Of a stretch of 64,000 nucleotides of DNA, positions 12,161 through 21,986 are shown piece after piece. The position numbers and the translations under genes were made by a program. Under the pieces are notes generated by a model. That model saw nothing but the letters and a program-made list of their open reading frames with translations. It did no database searches and was not told where the DNA came from. The number at the start of each line of letters is the position of its first letter. Positions within the stretch are counted from its first letter, which is position 1. The stretch is from NCBI RefSeq assembly GCF_025152525.1, contig NZ_JALXXL010000003.1, positions 168,453 through 232,452 of the forward strand. The letters run 5' to 3'. The stretch is from Corynebacterium sp. p3-SID1056. GTDB taxonomy: Bacteria; Actinomycetota; Actinomycetes; Mycobacteriales; Mycobacteriaceae.

Positions 12161-14804
12161 CCGCGTTGCGCAGCGCAGTGGCTAGCCCGTTCATGGTGAC
12201 CTGGATCGTCTTGGAGACGAGGAAGGTTTCGTCGCCGGCGCGGTAGCGGCGCAGCAGCTCGAGCTGCACGGCGTTGAGCGGCAGCAGGTAAGGGTAGCGG
12301 CGCTTGAGGGAGCGGGCCTGGCGTTGGTTCTCGGCGACGAGGTCAGCGTGTCCGGTGATGCGGAAGTAGACCTGCTTGGTGCGCTCGAACTCTTCGGCGA
12401 TGAGCGCGTAGATGCGCTCAGCCACCTCGCGGTCTTCCACCAGGTCGGCGTAGAGGCGGGCCAGCGACAGCTCGGCCTTGGCCATGACCTGGGCCATATT
12501 CGACAGCACGGAGCGGAAGAAGGGCCAGTCGCGGTAGAGTTCGCGCAGCTCGTCCCAGTGTGCTTCGCTTTCGCCCGCCCAGCGCTCGACCGCGGTGCCG
12601 ACACCGAACCAACCTGGGATGTTGGTGCGCGACTGCGCCCAAGACAGGACCCAGGGGATCGCGCGAAGATCGGAGATCCCCGTGGTCTGTTTGCGCGAGG
12701 CGGGGCGGGAGCCGAGGTTGAGCTCGCCAATTTCGTGGAGCGGGGTGGATTGGGTGAAGTAGTCGATAAACCCGGGGTCGCCGATGAGTTCGTTGTACTT
12801 TTCGCCGGAGTAGGCGGCAAGCGTGCGCATGATGTCGTAGGCGCGAGTCGGGTCGGCGATCGGCTCGGTGTCCAGGAGGGAGGCCTCGAGTGCGCCGGCG
12901 ACGAAGGCTTCGAGGTGGCGGCGTGCGGTCTCTGGCGAGCCGTACTTGGCGGAGATGATCTCGCCCTGCTCGGTGATGCGGATGGAGCCGTCGACGGCGC
13001 CCTTGGGTTGGGCGAGGATGGCGTCGTAGGTGGGGCCACCGCCGCGGCCGACTGCCCCGCCGCGGCCGTGCGCGAGCCGAAGGCGAATGCCGTGGCGGTT
13101 GCAGAGCTCGACGAGGGCGAGTTCGGCGTCGTAAAGCGCCCAGTTGGCCTGCAGGTAGCCGCCGTCCTTGTTGGAGTCGGAGTAGCCGAGCATGACCTCC
13201 TGGACGTCGCCGCAGGCGCGCAGGTGCTCGCGGTAGAACGGCAGCGACCAGAGGTCCTCGAGGATGCGGGCGCCGTGCGCGAGGTCTTCGATGGTCTCGA
13301 AGAGCGGGACGACGTTGACGCTGCCCAGGCCGACTTCTTTGAGCAGGACCATGGGCTCCAGGATGTCGGAGACTGCCCCGGTCATGGCGATGATGCACTG
13401 CGCGATCGTGCCCTGGCCCAGGTCGTGGACGGCGCGGGCGGCAGCGGTGAGGATGCCCATTTCCTTGCGCGTGGCGTCGCTAAGCTGGGCCTCGGCGCGC
13501 AGCAGCGGGCGCGGGGTGCGCAGCTCATCGACGAGCACCTCCACGCGGTCCTCCTCGGAAAGCGCGGCGTAGTCCTCGCACACGCCGGCGACCGAGAGCA
13601 CCTCGGCCACGACCTTCTCGAAGGACTCGGAGTTCTGCCGCAGGTCGAGCGTGTAGAGGTGGAAGCCGAAGGTGGTCACCGCCGAACGTAGGCGGTTCAG
13701 CCGGTCGTCGGCGATGATGGCGCCGCCGTGGGCGCGCAGCGAGGCGTCGATGACGTCTAGGTCGGCAAGCAGCTCGCCGGGATCCGCGTAGGGCGAGTCC
13801 GCGCTTGCCGAACCGGCGAGTTGATCGCGGGTGGCTGCGACGCGGTGGCGGATGCCGTAGATGGCGCGGCGGTAGGGCTCATCGACGCGGGACTCGGCGG
13901 TGTTGTTGGCGGCGTCGGCAAGCTGGGAAAGCTCTGCTGAGCAGGTGGAATAGCGGTCTGAGAGGGACAGCTCGCGCTCGAGCTCGCCCAGCTCGTCAAT
14001 GTAGTGGGAAAGCACGGTGTCTGCGGCCTGGCGGGTGGCGTAGGTGAGCGTTTCGGCATTCACGTAGGGGTTGCCGTCGTGGTCGCCGCCGATCCAGGAG
14101 CCGGGGCGCATCACGGGGGTGAGCGCGAGGTCGCGGTCGAAGGTGTCGCGCAGCTCGTAGCGGATCGCGCGGTTGAGCGCCGGGACCTGCTCGAGCAGGG
14201 AGAGCTTGTAGTAACGCAGGCCGACGTCGATTTCGTCCTCCAGGCGCGGGCGCGCGATGCGGATGAGTGCGGTCTGCCACAGCAGTGTCATGCGCAGCTC
14301 CATTTCGCGCTCGATGGCGGCCGGGTCGGCGCCGGCGTGCAACTCGCTGAGCAGGCGCTTGATGTGGGTCTGGGTATCGAAGACGGTGCGGCGGCGGGTC
14401 TCTGTCGGGTGCGCGGTGAGCACCGGGGCAACCTGTGCCCCGGCGATAAGTTCGGCGACTTTATCCGCGTCCACGCCACTGTCTTTCAGGTGCGCGAAGC
14501 TGGTGCGCAGCGAGACCTGGGCGGGCACTTTCTCGTCGTCCAAGTCCTCAACCAGGTTGGTCAGCAGCGCGAAGTGGCTAAACGCGCGCGCAACCAGGTT
14601 CATCTTGGTGATGTCCATGTCGCGGAAGACGGCGAGCAGGTCTTCCGGGGTGGCGTCTCCGTGGGCGATGTCGAAGGCGGTGCGGCGGGTGGACTCGACC
14701 AGGTCGAAGATCTCTTTACCTTCCTGCTCGGCGAGCACGCGGCCGAGCACCCGGCCCAAGAGTCGGATGTCTTCGCGGACGTGATCGGCGGGCTGGGCGG
14801 ACAC
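12156..14804 (-). CDS. ppc: Phosphoenolpyruvate carboxylase
   Basis: Anaplerotic enzyme forming oxaloacetate from PEP and bicarbonate, 882 residues. The active-site histidine motif is LTAHPTETRRRT. Further signatures are GSWIGGDHDGNP, GYSDSNKDGG and the LAHGRGGAVGRGGG loop, and it ends in the typical -NAG. The frame is open to 14939, but homology to corynebacterial PEPC starts near VREDIRLLG. The GTG at 14804 has GAAGGAG 6 nt upstream, so it is the chosen start. No terminator hairpin follows, only the tandem 11-mers. Confidence 0.95.
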   Translation of the reverse strand: MSAQPADHVREDIRLLGRVLGRVLAEQEGKEIFDLVESTRRTAFDIAHGDATPEDLLAVFRDMDITKMNLVARAFSHFALLTNLVEDLDDEKVPAQVSLRTSFAHLKDSGVDADKVAELIAGAQVAPVLTAHPTETRRRTVFDTQTHIKRLLSELHAGADPAAIEREMELRMTLLWQTALIRIARPRLEDEIDVGLRYYKLSLLEQVPALNRAIRYELRDTFDRDLALTPVMRPGSWIGGDHDGNPYVNAETLTYATRQAADTVLSHYIDELGELERELSLSDRYSTCSAELSQLADAANNTAESRVDEPYRRAIYGIRHRVAATRDQLAGSASADSPYADPGELLADLDVIDASLRAHGGAIIADDRLNRLRSAVTTFGFHLYTLDLRQNSESFEKVVAEVLSVAGVCEDYAALSEEDRVEVLVDELRTPRPLLRAEAQLSDATRKEMGILTAAARAVHDLGQGTIAQCIIAMTGAVSDILEPMVLLKEVGLGSVNVVPLFETIEDLAHGARILEDLWSLPFYREHLRACGDVQEVMLGYSDSNKDGGYLQANWALYDAELALVELCNRHGIRLRLAHGRGGAVGRGGGPTYDAILAQPKGAVDGSIRITEQGEIISAKYGSPETARRHLEAFVAGALEASLLDTEPIADPTRAYDIMRTLAAYSGEKYNELIGDPGFIDYFTQSTPLHEIGELNLGSRPASRKQTTGISDLRAIPWVLSWAQSRTNIPGWFGVGTAVERWAGESEAHWDELRELYRDWPFFRSVLSNMAQVMAKAELSLARLYADLVEDREVAERIYALIAEEFERTKQVYFRITGHADLVAENQRQARSLKRRYPYLLPLNAVQLELLRRYRAGDETFLVSKTIQVTMNGLATALRNAG

Positions 14805-14963
14805 GGAGGTCTCCTTCTGCAGGGGATATGACGTGTTAGCCAACGTAGCGCAGATCACACTGCCTGTCTCTGGAACTGAGGTCACACCATCGCGAGCTGC
14901 GGTATTCGCGAGATTTTTATTCAGCCCTTCATCTCGCAAAACAGACCGCTTGGTTCGTTTTGC

Positions 14964-14986
14964 CCCGACCGCACATTACGGTCGGG
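14964..14986 (+). promoter_or_regulatory. Hairpin overlapping the metY ribosome site
   Basis: Perfect 8-bp inverted repeat CCCGACCG-N7-CGGTCGGG. Its 3' arm includes the GGG of the GGGAG ribosome site (14984-14988), 2 nt before the metY ATG. In the mRNA it would hide the ribosome site. As DNA it could equally be an operator. Confidence 0.6.
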
Positions 14987-14990
14987 AGCC

Positions 14991-16313
14991 ATGAGCAACT
15001 ACGACAACTCCAACGCCAACGAGTGGGCCTTCGCCACCCGCTCCATCCACGCAGGCCAGCCCGTCGATTCCGATACCGGCGCGCGCAACCAGCCGATCTA
15101 CATGACCACGAGCTACGTCTTCGACGACGCGCAGCACGCGGAGAACCGCTTCAACCTTTCGGACGCAGGCCCGATTTACACCCGCCTGACCAACCCCACC
15201 CAGCAGGCTCTGGAGGATCGCCTCGCATCCCTGGAGGGCGGCGTCGCCGCCGTCGCCTTCGCCTCCGGCATGGCCGCGGAGACCGCAGCGATCCTCAACC
15301 TCGCCTCGGCCGGCGACCACATTGTCACCTCCCCGCGCCTCTACGGCGGCACGGAAACGCTCTTCGAGGTCACGCTGCCGCGCCTGGGCATCAACGTCAC
15401 CTTCGTAGATGACCCGGACGACCCGGCCAGCTGGCAGGAAGCCGTGCAACCCAACACCAAGGCCTTCTACGCGGAGACCTTCGGCAACCCGATCGCCGAC
15501 GTGCTGGATATCCCGGCAGTCGCCGAGGTCGCGCACGCCAACCAGGTGCCGCTGATCGTGGACAACACGATGGCCACCGCCGCCCTAGTGCGCCCGCTCG
15601 AGCACGGCGCCGACGTCGTCGTGGTTTCCACGACCAAGTTCTATACCGGCAACGGCGCGGCCATCGGCGGCGCGATCATCGACGGCGGCAACTTCGACTG
15701 GACCGTCCAGCGCGACGGCGAGGACGTCTTCCCCTACTTCACCACCCCGGACCCGGCCTACCACGGCCTGAAGTACGCCGATCTGGGCGCGCCAGCCTTC
15801 GCGCTCAAGGCCCGCGCCGGCCTGCTGCGCGACACGGGTGCCGCCATGTCGCCGTTTAACGCGTGGGTCGCGCTCCAGGGCCTGGACACCCTCCAGCTGC
15901 GTGTGAACAAGCACAACGAGAACGCCGCGGCCGTCGCCGAGTTCCTCGCCGGCCACGAGAAGGTGGCCAAGGTCAACTACGCCGGCCTGCCGGATTCCCC
16001 GTACAAGGCGGTCAAGGACAAGCTCGGCATCGAGCACACCGGCTCCGTGCTCTCCTTCGAGGTCGCGGGCGATCCGAACGATCGCACCAACGCCTGGGCG
16101 TTCATCGACGCGCTGAAGCTCCACTCCAACCTGGCCAACATCGGCGACGTCCGCTCCCTGGTCGTCCACCCGGCGTCCACCACCCACTCGCAGTCCACCC
16201 CGGAGGGCCTCAAGCGCGCCGGCATCAGCCAGGCCACGGTCCGCCTGTCAGTGGGTATTGAGGAAATCACCGACATCATCGACGACCTCAAGCGCGGTTT
16301 CGCGGCGATCTAG
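14991..16313 (+). CDS. metY: O-acetylhomoserine sulfhydrylase
   Basis: PLP enzyme that makes homocysteine from O-acetyl-L-homoserine and sulfide, the direct-sulfhydrylation branch of methionine synthesis. The PLP lysine is K216 in VSTTKFYTG; upstream are the phosphate-binding ASGMAAE (91-97) and the aspartate in VDNTMATA. At 440 residues it has the usual MetY length. The metX ATG follows directly after its stop (TAGATG), so the two form an operon. The start lies under the hairpin at 14964-14986. Confidence 0.95.
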   Translation: MSNYDNSNANEWAFATRSIHAGQPVDSDTGARNQPIYMTTSYVFDDAQHAENRFNLSDAGPIYTRLTNPTQQALEDRLASLEGGVAAVAFASGMAAETAAILNLASAGDHIVTSPRLYGGTETLFEVTLPRLGINVTFVDDPDDPASWQEAVQPNTKAFYAETFGNPIADVLDIPAVAEVAHANQVPLIVDNTMATAALVRPLEHGADVVVVSTTKFYTGNGAAIGGAIIDGGNFDWTVQRDGEDVFPYFTTPDPAYHGLKYADLGAPAFALKARAGLLRDTGAAMSPFNAWVALQGLDTLQLRVNKHNENAAAVAEFLAGHEKVAKVNYAGLPDSPYKAVKDKLGIEHTGSVLSFEVAGDPNDRTNAWAFIDALKLHSNLANIGDVRSLVVHPASTTHSQSTPEGLKRAGISQATVRLSVGIEEITDIIDDLKRGFAAI

Positions 16314-17462
16314 ATGCGCACTCTCGCCCCAGAAGGCCAGCTCGCGGTCGTCGATATCGGCACCGTACGTACCGAGGCCGGCACCCAGATCGACGAGGTG
16401 CAGATTGCTTATCGACGCTGGGGCGAACCGGCCGGCGACCCCCACGGCAGCAACAACATCCTCCTCGTTGAGCACGCGTTGACCGGAGACTCGGACGCCG
16501 CCGACTGGTGGTCCGAGGCCATCGGCCCCGGCAAGGCCCTCGACACGGATGAGTGGTGCGTGATCTGCACCAACGCGCTGGGTTCCTGCTACGGGTCGAC
16601 CGGACCGGCCTCCTCACACCCGGACGCCGACGGCACGGTCTGGGGCTCGCGCTTCCCGGCCGTGTCCATCCGCGACATGGTGCAGGCCGAGCACCGCTTC
16701 CTCGAGGCCCTGGGCATCTCCCGTGTCCACGCGGTCCTCGGCGGCTCCATGGGTGGTGCCCGCGCGCTCGAGTGGACGCTGCTCTACCCGGAGCTGGTGG
16801 ACTACGCCCTGGTCATCGCCGTTTCTGCGCGGGCGAGCGCCTGGCAGATCGGGGTGCAGACCGCGCAGATCACCTCGATCACGCACGATCCCGCCTGGCA
16901 GGGCGGAAACTACCACGGCACCGGCCGCTCCCCCGACGCGGGCCTGGCCGCCGCGCGCCGCCTGGCGCACCTGACCTACCGCGGTGAGATGGAGATCGAC
17001 GAACGCTTCGGCACGGCCGCGCAATCCGGCGAGAACCCGCTCGGCCCCTACCGCGCCGACGGCGAGCGCTTCGCCGTCCAGTCCTACCTGGAGCACCAGG
17101 GGCGCAAGCTCACCGAGCGTTTCGACGCCGCCTCCTACGTCACGCTCACCGAAGCGCTCAACCGCCACGACGTAGGCCGCGGGCGCGGCGGACTGAACAA
17201 GGCGCTGGCGTCCTCGACGGTGCCGACCATGATCGTCGGCGTGGACACAGACATCCTCTACCCCTACCACCAGCAGGAACACCTCTCGCGCAACCTGGGC
17301 AACCTGTTGGCGATGTCGAAACTGTCCTCCCCCGTCGGCCACGACGCCTTCCTCGTGGAGGCGCGCCAGATGGACCGCGTGCTGCGCAACTTCATCGCGC
17401 TCACGCACGATACTCCCTCCGCGCACGACGTCGCGGTCACCCGCGGGGACTACGACATTTAG
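16314..17462 (+). CDS. metX: Homoserine O-acetyltransferase
   Basis: Alpha/beta-hydrolase fold enzyme that acetylates L-homoserine with acetyl-CoA and supplies MetY. Nucleophile S145 sits in GGSMGGARALEW. The acid is in the VDTDILYPYHQ segment and the histidine in GHDAFLVE near the C terminus. It has 382 residues. It begins the base after metY stops and its own stop overlaps the convergent metallophosphoesterase by 4 bp. It could in principle be a succinyltransferase, but the pairing with MetY favours acetyl transfer. Confidence 0.94.
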   Translation: MRTLAPEGQLAVVDIGTVRTEAGTQIDEVQIAYRRWGEPAGDPHGSNNILLVEHALTGDSDAADWWSEAIGPGKALDTDEWCVICTNALGSCYGSTGPASSHPDADGTVWGSRFPAVSIRDMVQAEHRFLEALGISRVHAVLGGSMGGARALEWTLLYPELVDYALVIAVSARASAWQIGVQTAQITSITHDPAWQGGNYHGTGRSPDAGLAAARRLAHLTYRGEMEIDERFGTAAQSGENPLGPYRADGERFAVQSYLEHQGRKLTERFDAASYVTLTEALNRHDVGRGRGGLNKALASSTVPTMIVGVDTDILYPYHQQEHLSRNLGNLLAMSKLSSPVGHDAFLVEARQMDRVLRNFIALTHDTPSAHDVAVTRGDYDI

Positions 17463-18109
17463 GAGACGACCACGGTGGCGTCGTCAAGCGCGGCGCACAT
17501 ACTCGCGCGGCCCATCCCCACCCAGCCGATGGGCACCGCCGCATCCAGCTGCAGGCGCTCGTGGACATGCCCGAGCGCCCACGCGTCGTAGCCGCAAGCC
17601 TCGAGCTCGGCGACGGTGCAGGGCAGGCAGGCGTTGTTGGAGTATTCTCCGGTGACGGAGGTGTGCAGCAGGCCGAGGTTGGGCGCGGCGTCGATAGGCT
17701 GCGGGAGCGAAGGAACCAGCCGGCGCGGATCGCGGTCGACCTCGACGGCGGCTGTGTGTAGCGCCCATGCGCCCGCGCGGATCGTTTGCGGCTCGGTGCC
17801 CGCAACCGTGACGCCGCGCGGGATCACGCCGGTGAGGTCGTGGTGCACGTCGTGGTTGCCGGCGATAAAGACGGTCGTGTCGAACAACTCGCAGGCGCGG
17901 GCGAAAAAGCGCGTGACCTCGCCGAAGGTGGCGTTGGTGAAATGTTTGCGGTCGATGACGTCGCCAAGCATCACCATGTGCCCCGCCCCGGCCCGCGCAC
18001 CGCGCTGCAGCGCATCGAGTGCCCAGGAAATGCCTGGGCCGGTTTTCTTCGCACCCGACTGCGGGCGGCCGAGGTGGATGTCTGCGAGGACGAGAATCGG
18101 TGCAGCCAT
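17459..18109 (-). CDS. Calcineurin-like metallophosphoesterase
   Basis: A 216-residue cytoplasmic enzyme with the full metal-binding series: DIHLG (D10, H12), GDVID, GNHD and the C-terminal GHVH. It is therefore likely an active phosphoesterase, substrate unknown. The ATG at 18109 is 6 nt after TAATCT (18116-18121), inside the end of the ABC permease gene. It may thus have its own leaderless promoter as well as read-through from the upstream transporter genes. The context suggests a link with imported phosphorylated compounds (inference). Confidence 0.85.
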   Translation of the reverse strand: MAAPILVLADIHLGRPQSGAKKTGPGISWALDALQRGARAGAGHMVMLGDVIDRKHFTNATFGEVTRFFARACELFDTTVFIAGNHDVHHDLTGVIPRGVTVAGTEPQTIRAGAWALHTAAVEVDRDPRRLVPSLPQPIDAAPNLGLLHTSVTGEYSNNACLPCTVAELEACGYDAWALGHVHERLQLDAAVPIGWVGMGRASMCAALDDATVVVS

Positions 18110-18118
18110 GGGCACAGA

Positions 18119-19810
18119 TTAGCGCGCGTGGCGGGACTGCCACCAGCGCACGCACACGAGCACCAGGGTGGAAGTGCCCACGCCGATGAGCGTCATCGCC
18201 ATCGCTTCGGCGCGGTGGCCTTGGTCGTACTGGTTCATAATCCACGGAGCGAGCAGGTTGATGTTGCTGGGGCGGATGAGCGAGGACATGACCAGCTCGC
18301 GGATGCCGACGAAGAACGCGAGCAACCAACCGGCAAAGAGGCCGGGAGCGAGCAGCGGCACGGTGACGCGGGCAAACGTCTGCCACGGTGTTGCACCGCA
18401 GATCGCGGCCGCCTCGAGCATAGTCGGCGACATGGATGCCGCGGAGGTCTTGACGTTCTGCACCGCCATCGGGGTAAACAGAACCGTAAACGCCATGACG
18501 AGGATGAGCTGCGTGCCGTACGGCGTCCACGGCAGGCTCGGCGAGTTCCAAAGCAGAATGAAGCCGATAGCCAGCACGATGCCCGGCAGCGTGTCGGGGG
18601 CGACGGCGAGGAAGTCAGTGATCCTGGCCAGCGCGCCGCTTTTCCGCATGGTCATGAGGGTGACAGCCAGGCCAAGGAGCACGGCTGTGGTTGCGCCGAT
18701 TGCGCCCAGCACGATGGAACGGATGAGCGCCTCTTGCGCCGAGGGCATGGCCAAAACAATCCCAAAGTAGTCGAACGTGAGGTTGTCGAGTGTCGGTGCC
18801 TTGGACCGCAGGATCGTCATCGCCGCCAGCACGATCGAGATATACGGAATAAACACGGACAGCGCAAACACGACGAAGCTGTAGATCCACGCCAGCGCCA
18901 TCGCGCTTCTCGACGCCCGCAGCCGCACCGGCCGCGCCGCCCGCCCACCGCCGGCAAGGTCGTTCCGGCTGGCCCACTGCTGGATCGCCCACGCGGTCAC
19001 CCCCAGGGCAAACAGCACACTGGAGGTGGCGGCGGCGTTGGAAAAACTGAGCGGATCGATGGTGACGTCCTCGTAAATAGAGGACACGAGCACTTTGTAG
19101 CCAATCGCGTTGCCCAAGGTCACCGGCGTACCAAACTCACCCGCGGCTTTGATGAAGACGATGAGGGCACCAAGCGAGTACGGCCCGAGCACCATCGGGG
19201 CGATGATGCGCGAGCACTGCTGCCAGCGCGACGCGCCCGCCACCTGCGCCATCTCCAGCTGCGACGCGGGGATGGCCGCGAAACAGTTTCGCAAGATCAA
19301 GTACAGGAAGGGGAAGAGCTCGGCGGCCATGATGAACCCCATGCCCCACACGGAGTAGATCGCATCGTGGGCAAAACCGCCGAGTGTCTCCCCGAGCAGC
19401 ATCTCGGCCACACCACGCACGCGGGTGAAGTCCATCCACGCCATCGCGGCGGCGAACGGCGGGGTCATGAACGGCACCATGATGAGCACCTCGACCCACT
19501 CTGCTTTGCGCATGGGCGTCCATGCTCGGAAGAGGGCGAGCGGGGCCGCGAAGAGGGTGGCGAAGAAGACGACGATGAGCGAGAGCACCACCGTGTTGCC
19601 AAGGACCTCGAGCATGCCGGGCTCAACCAGCGTGTGCAGCGCCGAAGGTTCCTCGCGATAGCCGGTCACCGCGGTAACCAGCACCGATGCCAGCGGTGCA
19701 GCAACGAGGACGAGCAGAATCAGCAGCACCGGGTAGATACCGGGGCTATTGCGCCTGCGACGCGTGGTGCTGCGTGGCTGGTTCGGGGCCAGCGCGGTGG
19801 TCGTCGTCAA
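18119..19810 (-). CDS. ABC transporter permease, fused two-domain (Fe3+/phosphonate-type)
   Basis: A 563-residue protein with two consecutive binding-protein-dependent permease domains in one chain, as in SfuB/FbpB-type importers. About twelve hydrophobic segments are seen. Each half has an EAA-like cytoplasmic loop for the ATPase (ASQLEMAQVAGASRWQQ in the first half, MLEAAAICGATPWQTF in the second). It lies between the binding-protein gene and the phosphoesterase. The usual substrates of this class are ferric iron, 2-aminoethylphosphonate or polyamines; the sequence does not decide. Confidence 0.9.
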   Translation of the reverse strand: MTTTTALAPNQPRSTTRRRRNSPGIYPVLLILLVLVAAPLASVLVTAVTGYREEPSALHTLVEPGMLEVLGNTVVLSLIVVFFATLFAAPLALFRAWTPMRKAEWVEVLIMVPFMTPPFAAAMAWMDFTRVRGVAEMLLGETLGGFAHDAIYSVWGMGFIMAAELFPFLYLILRNCFAAIPASQLEMAQVAGASRWQQCSRIIAPMVLGPYSLGALIVFIKAAGEFGTPVTLGNAIGYKVLVSSIYEDVTIDPLSFSNAAATSSVLFALGVTAWAIQQWASRNDLAGGGRAARPVRLRASRSAMALAWIYSFVVFALSVFIPYISIVLAAMTILRSKAPTLDNLTFDYFGIVLAMPSAQEALIRSIVLGAIGATTAVLLGLAVTLMTMRKSGALARITDFLAVAPDTLPGIVLAIGFILLWNSPSLPWTPYGTQLILVMAFTVLFTPMAVQNVKTSAASMSPTMLEAAAICGATPWQTFARVTVPLLAPGLFAGWLLAFFVGIRELVMSSLIRPSNINLLAPWIMNQYDQGHRAEAMAMTLIGVGTSTLVLVCVRWWQSRHAR

Positions 19811-19857
19811 GTGTCTCTCTCTTCTCGCACGGGCAGCGCATCACGCGCCGCGGGGTT

Positions 19858-20919
19858 TTACAGGTAACGCTGCGCGAACTGCTCGCGGACGTTCTTGGAC
19901 TCGGAGGAAATAGCCTCCCAGTCGTCAGAAATCTGCGCGATGTCAGCGAGCTTGGGGCTCGCCTTCGGAGCAACTTCCGGGTTGGCCGGGATCATGTACT
20001 TGGATGCGGAGATCTCCTGCGCCTCCTCGGAGAACATGAAGTCCACGAATGCCTGCGCGGCCTCCTTGTTGTCGGAGGTCTTCATGATCATGACCGGGCG
20101 CGGGGAGACGGTGGTACCGGACAGCGGCAGGTTGATCTCGAGGGATTCACCCTTGTCCTTCTTGGAGTAGCCGGAGTAATCCACGCCGCCCAAAACGACG
20201 CCCTTGGAGCCGGAGGTGACCTTGTCCAGGGCCGGGCCGTTCGCGCCCTCGACGATCATGCCGTTGTCGAAGAGCTTGTCAAACAGTTCCCAGGTCTTGT
20301 CTTCTCCCCACTCGGCAACCATGGCGGCGAGCAGGTCAGCCGCAGTACCCGACTCGCGCGGGTCCGGCATGATGACCATGTCCTTGTACTTCGGGTCGGC
20401 CAGGTCCTCCCAGTCAGTCGGGACCTCGTCAATGACGTCAGTGTTCGCAATGAGCGTCAGGGCGGAGCCGTCGCGGCCGTGGAAGGTATCGTCCGGCGCG
20501 TTCCAATCCGGATTGGAATTCTCGATGTTGGCAGGCTTATAGGACTCCAGCGCACCAGCTTCCGCCTGCTTGGCGGCTGCTTTCCAGGACGCGAGGTAGA
20601 CCACGTCTGCCTGCGGGTTAGCTTCCTCCGCCTTGAGCTTGGCGGTGATCTTGCCGGTGGTATCGGCAAACACGTTGACCTTGACGTCGGTGCGCTCCTC
20701 AAACGCTTCGACCAGCGCATCGGTCAGGCCCTGCGGGTTCGCGGAGTAGTAATCCAGCTCGCCGGAAAGCCCCTCCGGTGCCTCCCACTTGTCGGCGGAG
20801 CTTTCGCTCTGCGCGGCACCGGTGGACTCTGCGGACTCGTCGGTGGACTCGACGGAACCGCAGGCGGTCATGGTCAGCGCAGCGGCAACGCCTGCGATAA
20901 CGGCAGCAAATTTCTTCAT
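19858..20919 (-). CDS. ABC transporter substrate-binding lipoprotein (family 1, FbpA/PhnS-like)
   Basis: A 353-residue extracellular binding protein. The start is MKKFAAVIAGV, with a strong GGAGAAGAAG ribosome site; the upstream frame to 21048 is spurious. A lipobox (LTMTAC) near residue 20 predicts a lipoprotein, followed by a Ser/Glu-rich linker. The mature fold resembles ferric-iron and 2-aminoethylphosphonate binding proteins. The consecutive tyrosine pair of classical ferric-binding FbpA is replaced by a spaced VDYSGYS. Iron is thus less certain, and an organic phosphate or phosphonate is possible. Confidence 0.88.
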   Translation of the reverse strand: MKKFAAVIAGVAAALTMTACGSVESTDESAESTGAAQSESSADKWEAPEGLSGELDYYSANPQGLTDALVEAFEERTDVKVNVFADTTGKITAKLKAEEANPQADVVYLASWKAAAKQAEAGALESYKPANIENSNPDWNAPDDTFHGRDGSALTLIANTDVIDEVPTDWEDLADPKYKDMVIMPDPRESGTAADLLAAMVAEWGEDKTWELFDKLFDNGMIVEGANGPALDKVTSGSKGVVLGGVDYSGYSKKDKGESLEINLPLSGTTVSPRPVMIMKTSDNKEAAQAFVDFMFSEEAQEISASKYMIPANPEVAPKASPKLADIAQISDDWEAISSESKNVREQFAQRYL

Positions 20920-20978
20920 CTTCTTCTCCTTGAGAGTTTTAGTCTTCGCAGGCAGCAGCGCCTGAGAGGAAAGGTGTG

Positions 20979-21986
20979 TTACGGGGTGGTCACGGTCAGC
21001 AGGACAGTGTCTCCGCGCCCGATCGGTGCACGGGTGTACGCCAGCCACGGGTCGGGAGCGCCCTCGACGAGGCAGCGGATTTCGTACCGCCCGCCGGTGT
21101 ATTGCCGCTCGACGACCTCGCCCACAATGGAGTTCTCCGGAGGCGATTCCGGGCGCTTTCCATCTTCCAGCACCGTGACCTGGACGTTTTCTGGCCTGTT
21201 GTCGGGCAGCGACGCGTGGGTGTTCGTCACGCCCACAAACCCGGCCACGAAGGCATCGGCGGGGTGCTCGTAGAGCTCCACCGGCGCGGCGAACTGACGC
21301 ACCTCGCCCTCATGCATCACGGCAACGCGGTCCGACATCGCCAGCGCCTCGGACTGGTCGTGCGTGACGTAGATGACGGTGAGGTTCAGGTCGTAGGCCA
21401 GGCGGGTCAGCTCGCTGCGGATCTGTGTGCGCAGGGCTGCGTCGAGGGCGGACAGAGGCTCGTCCATGAGCAGCAAATCTGGTTGCGAGACCAGCGCCCG
21501 CGCAATGGCGACGCGCTGCTGCTGGCCACCAGACAGCTCGTTCGGGCGCTGCTCAGCCTTCGAGGAAATGTTGACCATATCCATGGCCTCCGCCACGCGC
21601 CGCTGGCGTTCCTTCGCATCAACCTTGGTGGTGCCGGTGGTCAGTGGGAACTCCACGTTCTTTGCCACCGTCATGTGCGGCCACAGCGCAAGGTCCTGGA
21701 ACACCATCGACAGGTTGCGCTGGTTTACCGGAGTATTCGTCTTCCGCCCAAACACCTCGCGGCCGGCAAACGTGATCGTGCCACCGTCCGGCGTCTCCAG
21801 TCCGGCGATGCAGCGCAGCAGCGTCGACTTACCGCAGCCAGAGGGGCCGAGGATCGAGACAAACTCACCCTTCGCAATGCTTATCGACGTCGCGTGCAAC
21901 CCCGTTCCGTCCGGGAACTCCCGCTTGACGTTATCCAACTCGACCTGCGCGGTCGCAGTTTCCTTAGCGGCTGTCACTCTTGCCAC
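20979..21986 (-). CDS. ABC transporter ATP-binding protein (importer, with TOBE-like tail)
   Basis: A 335-residue ATPase with Walker A GPSGCGKST, Q-loop in SMVFQDLALWPHM, signature LSGGQQQR, Walker B LLLMDEP and H-loop YVTHDQ. A C-terminal regulatory extension of about 100 residues follows, as in the FbpC/PotA/MalK class. The GTG start overlaps the stop of the upstream CYTH-like gene by 13 nt, which implies translational coupling between the two. Confidence 0.92.
   Translation of the reverse strand: MARVTAAKETATAQVELDNVKREFPDGTGLHATSISIAKGEFVSILGPSGCGKSTLLRCIAGLETPDGGTITFAGREVFGRKTNTPVNQRNLSMVFQDLALWPHMTVAKNVEFPLTTGTTKVDAKERQRRVAEAMDMVNISSKAEQRPNELSGGQQQRVAIARALVSQPDLLLMDEPLSALDAALRTQIRSELTRLAYDLNLTVIYVTHDQSEALAMSDRVAVMHEGEVRQFAAPVELYEHPADAFVAGFVGVTNTHASLPDNRPENVQVTVLEDGKRPESPPENSIVGEVVERQYTGGRYEIRCLVEGAPDPWLAYTRAPIGRGDTVLLTVTTP

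Noticed and set aside
14943..14958. Possible McbR site upstream of metY (CAGAC-N6-GTTCG)
   Set aside because: Only 6 of 10 positions match and the second half is poor, unlike the 9/10 site before metQ.
17786..19867. Long plus-strand open frame (693 codons) over the ABC permease
   Set aside because: Arg/His/Glu/Asp-rich low-complexity shadow of the permease, which has clear membrane segments and EAA loops.
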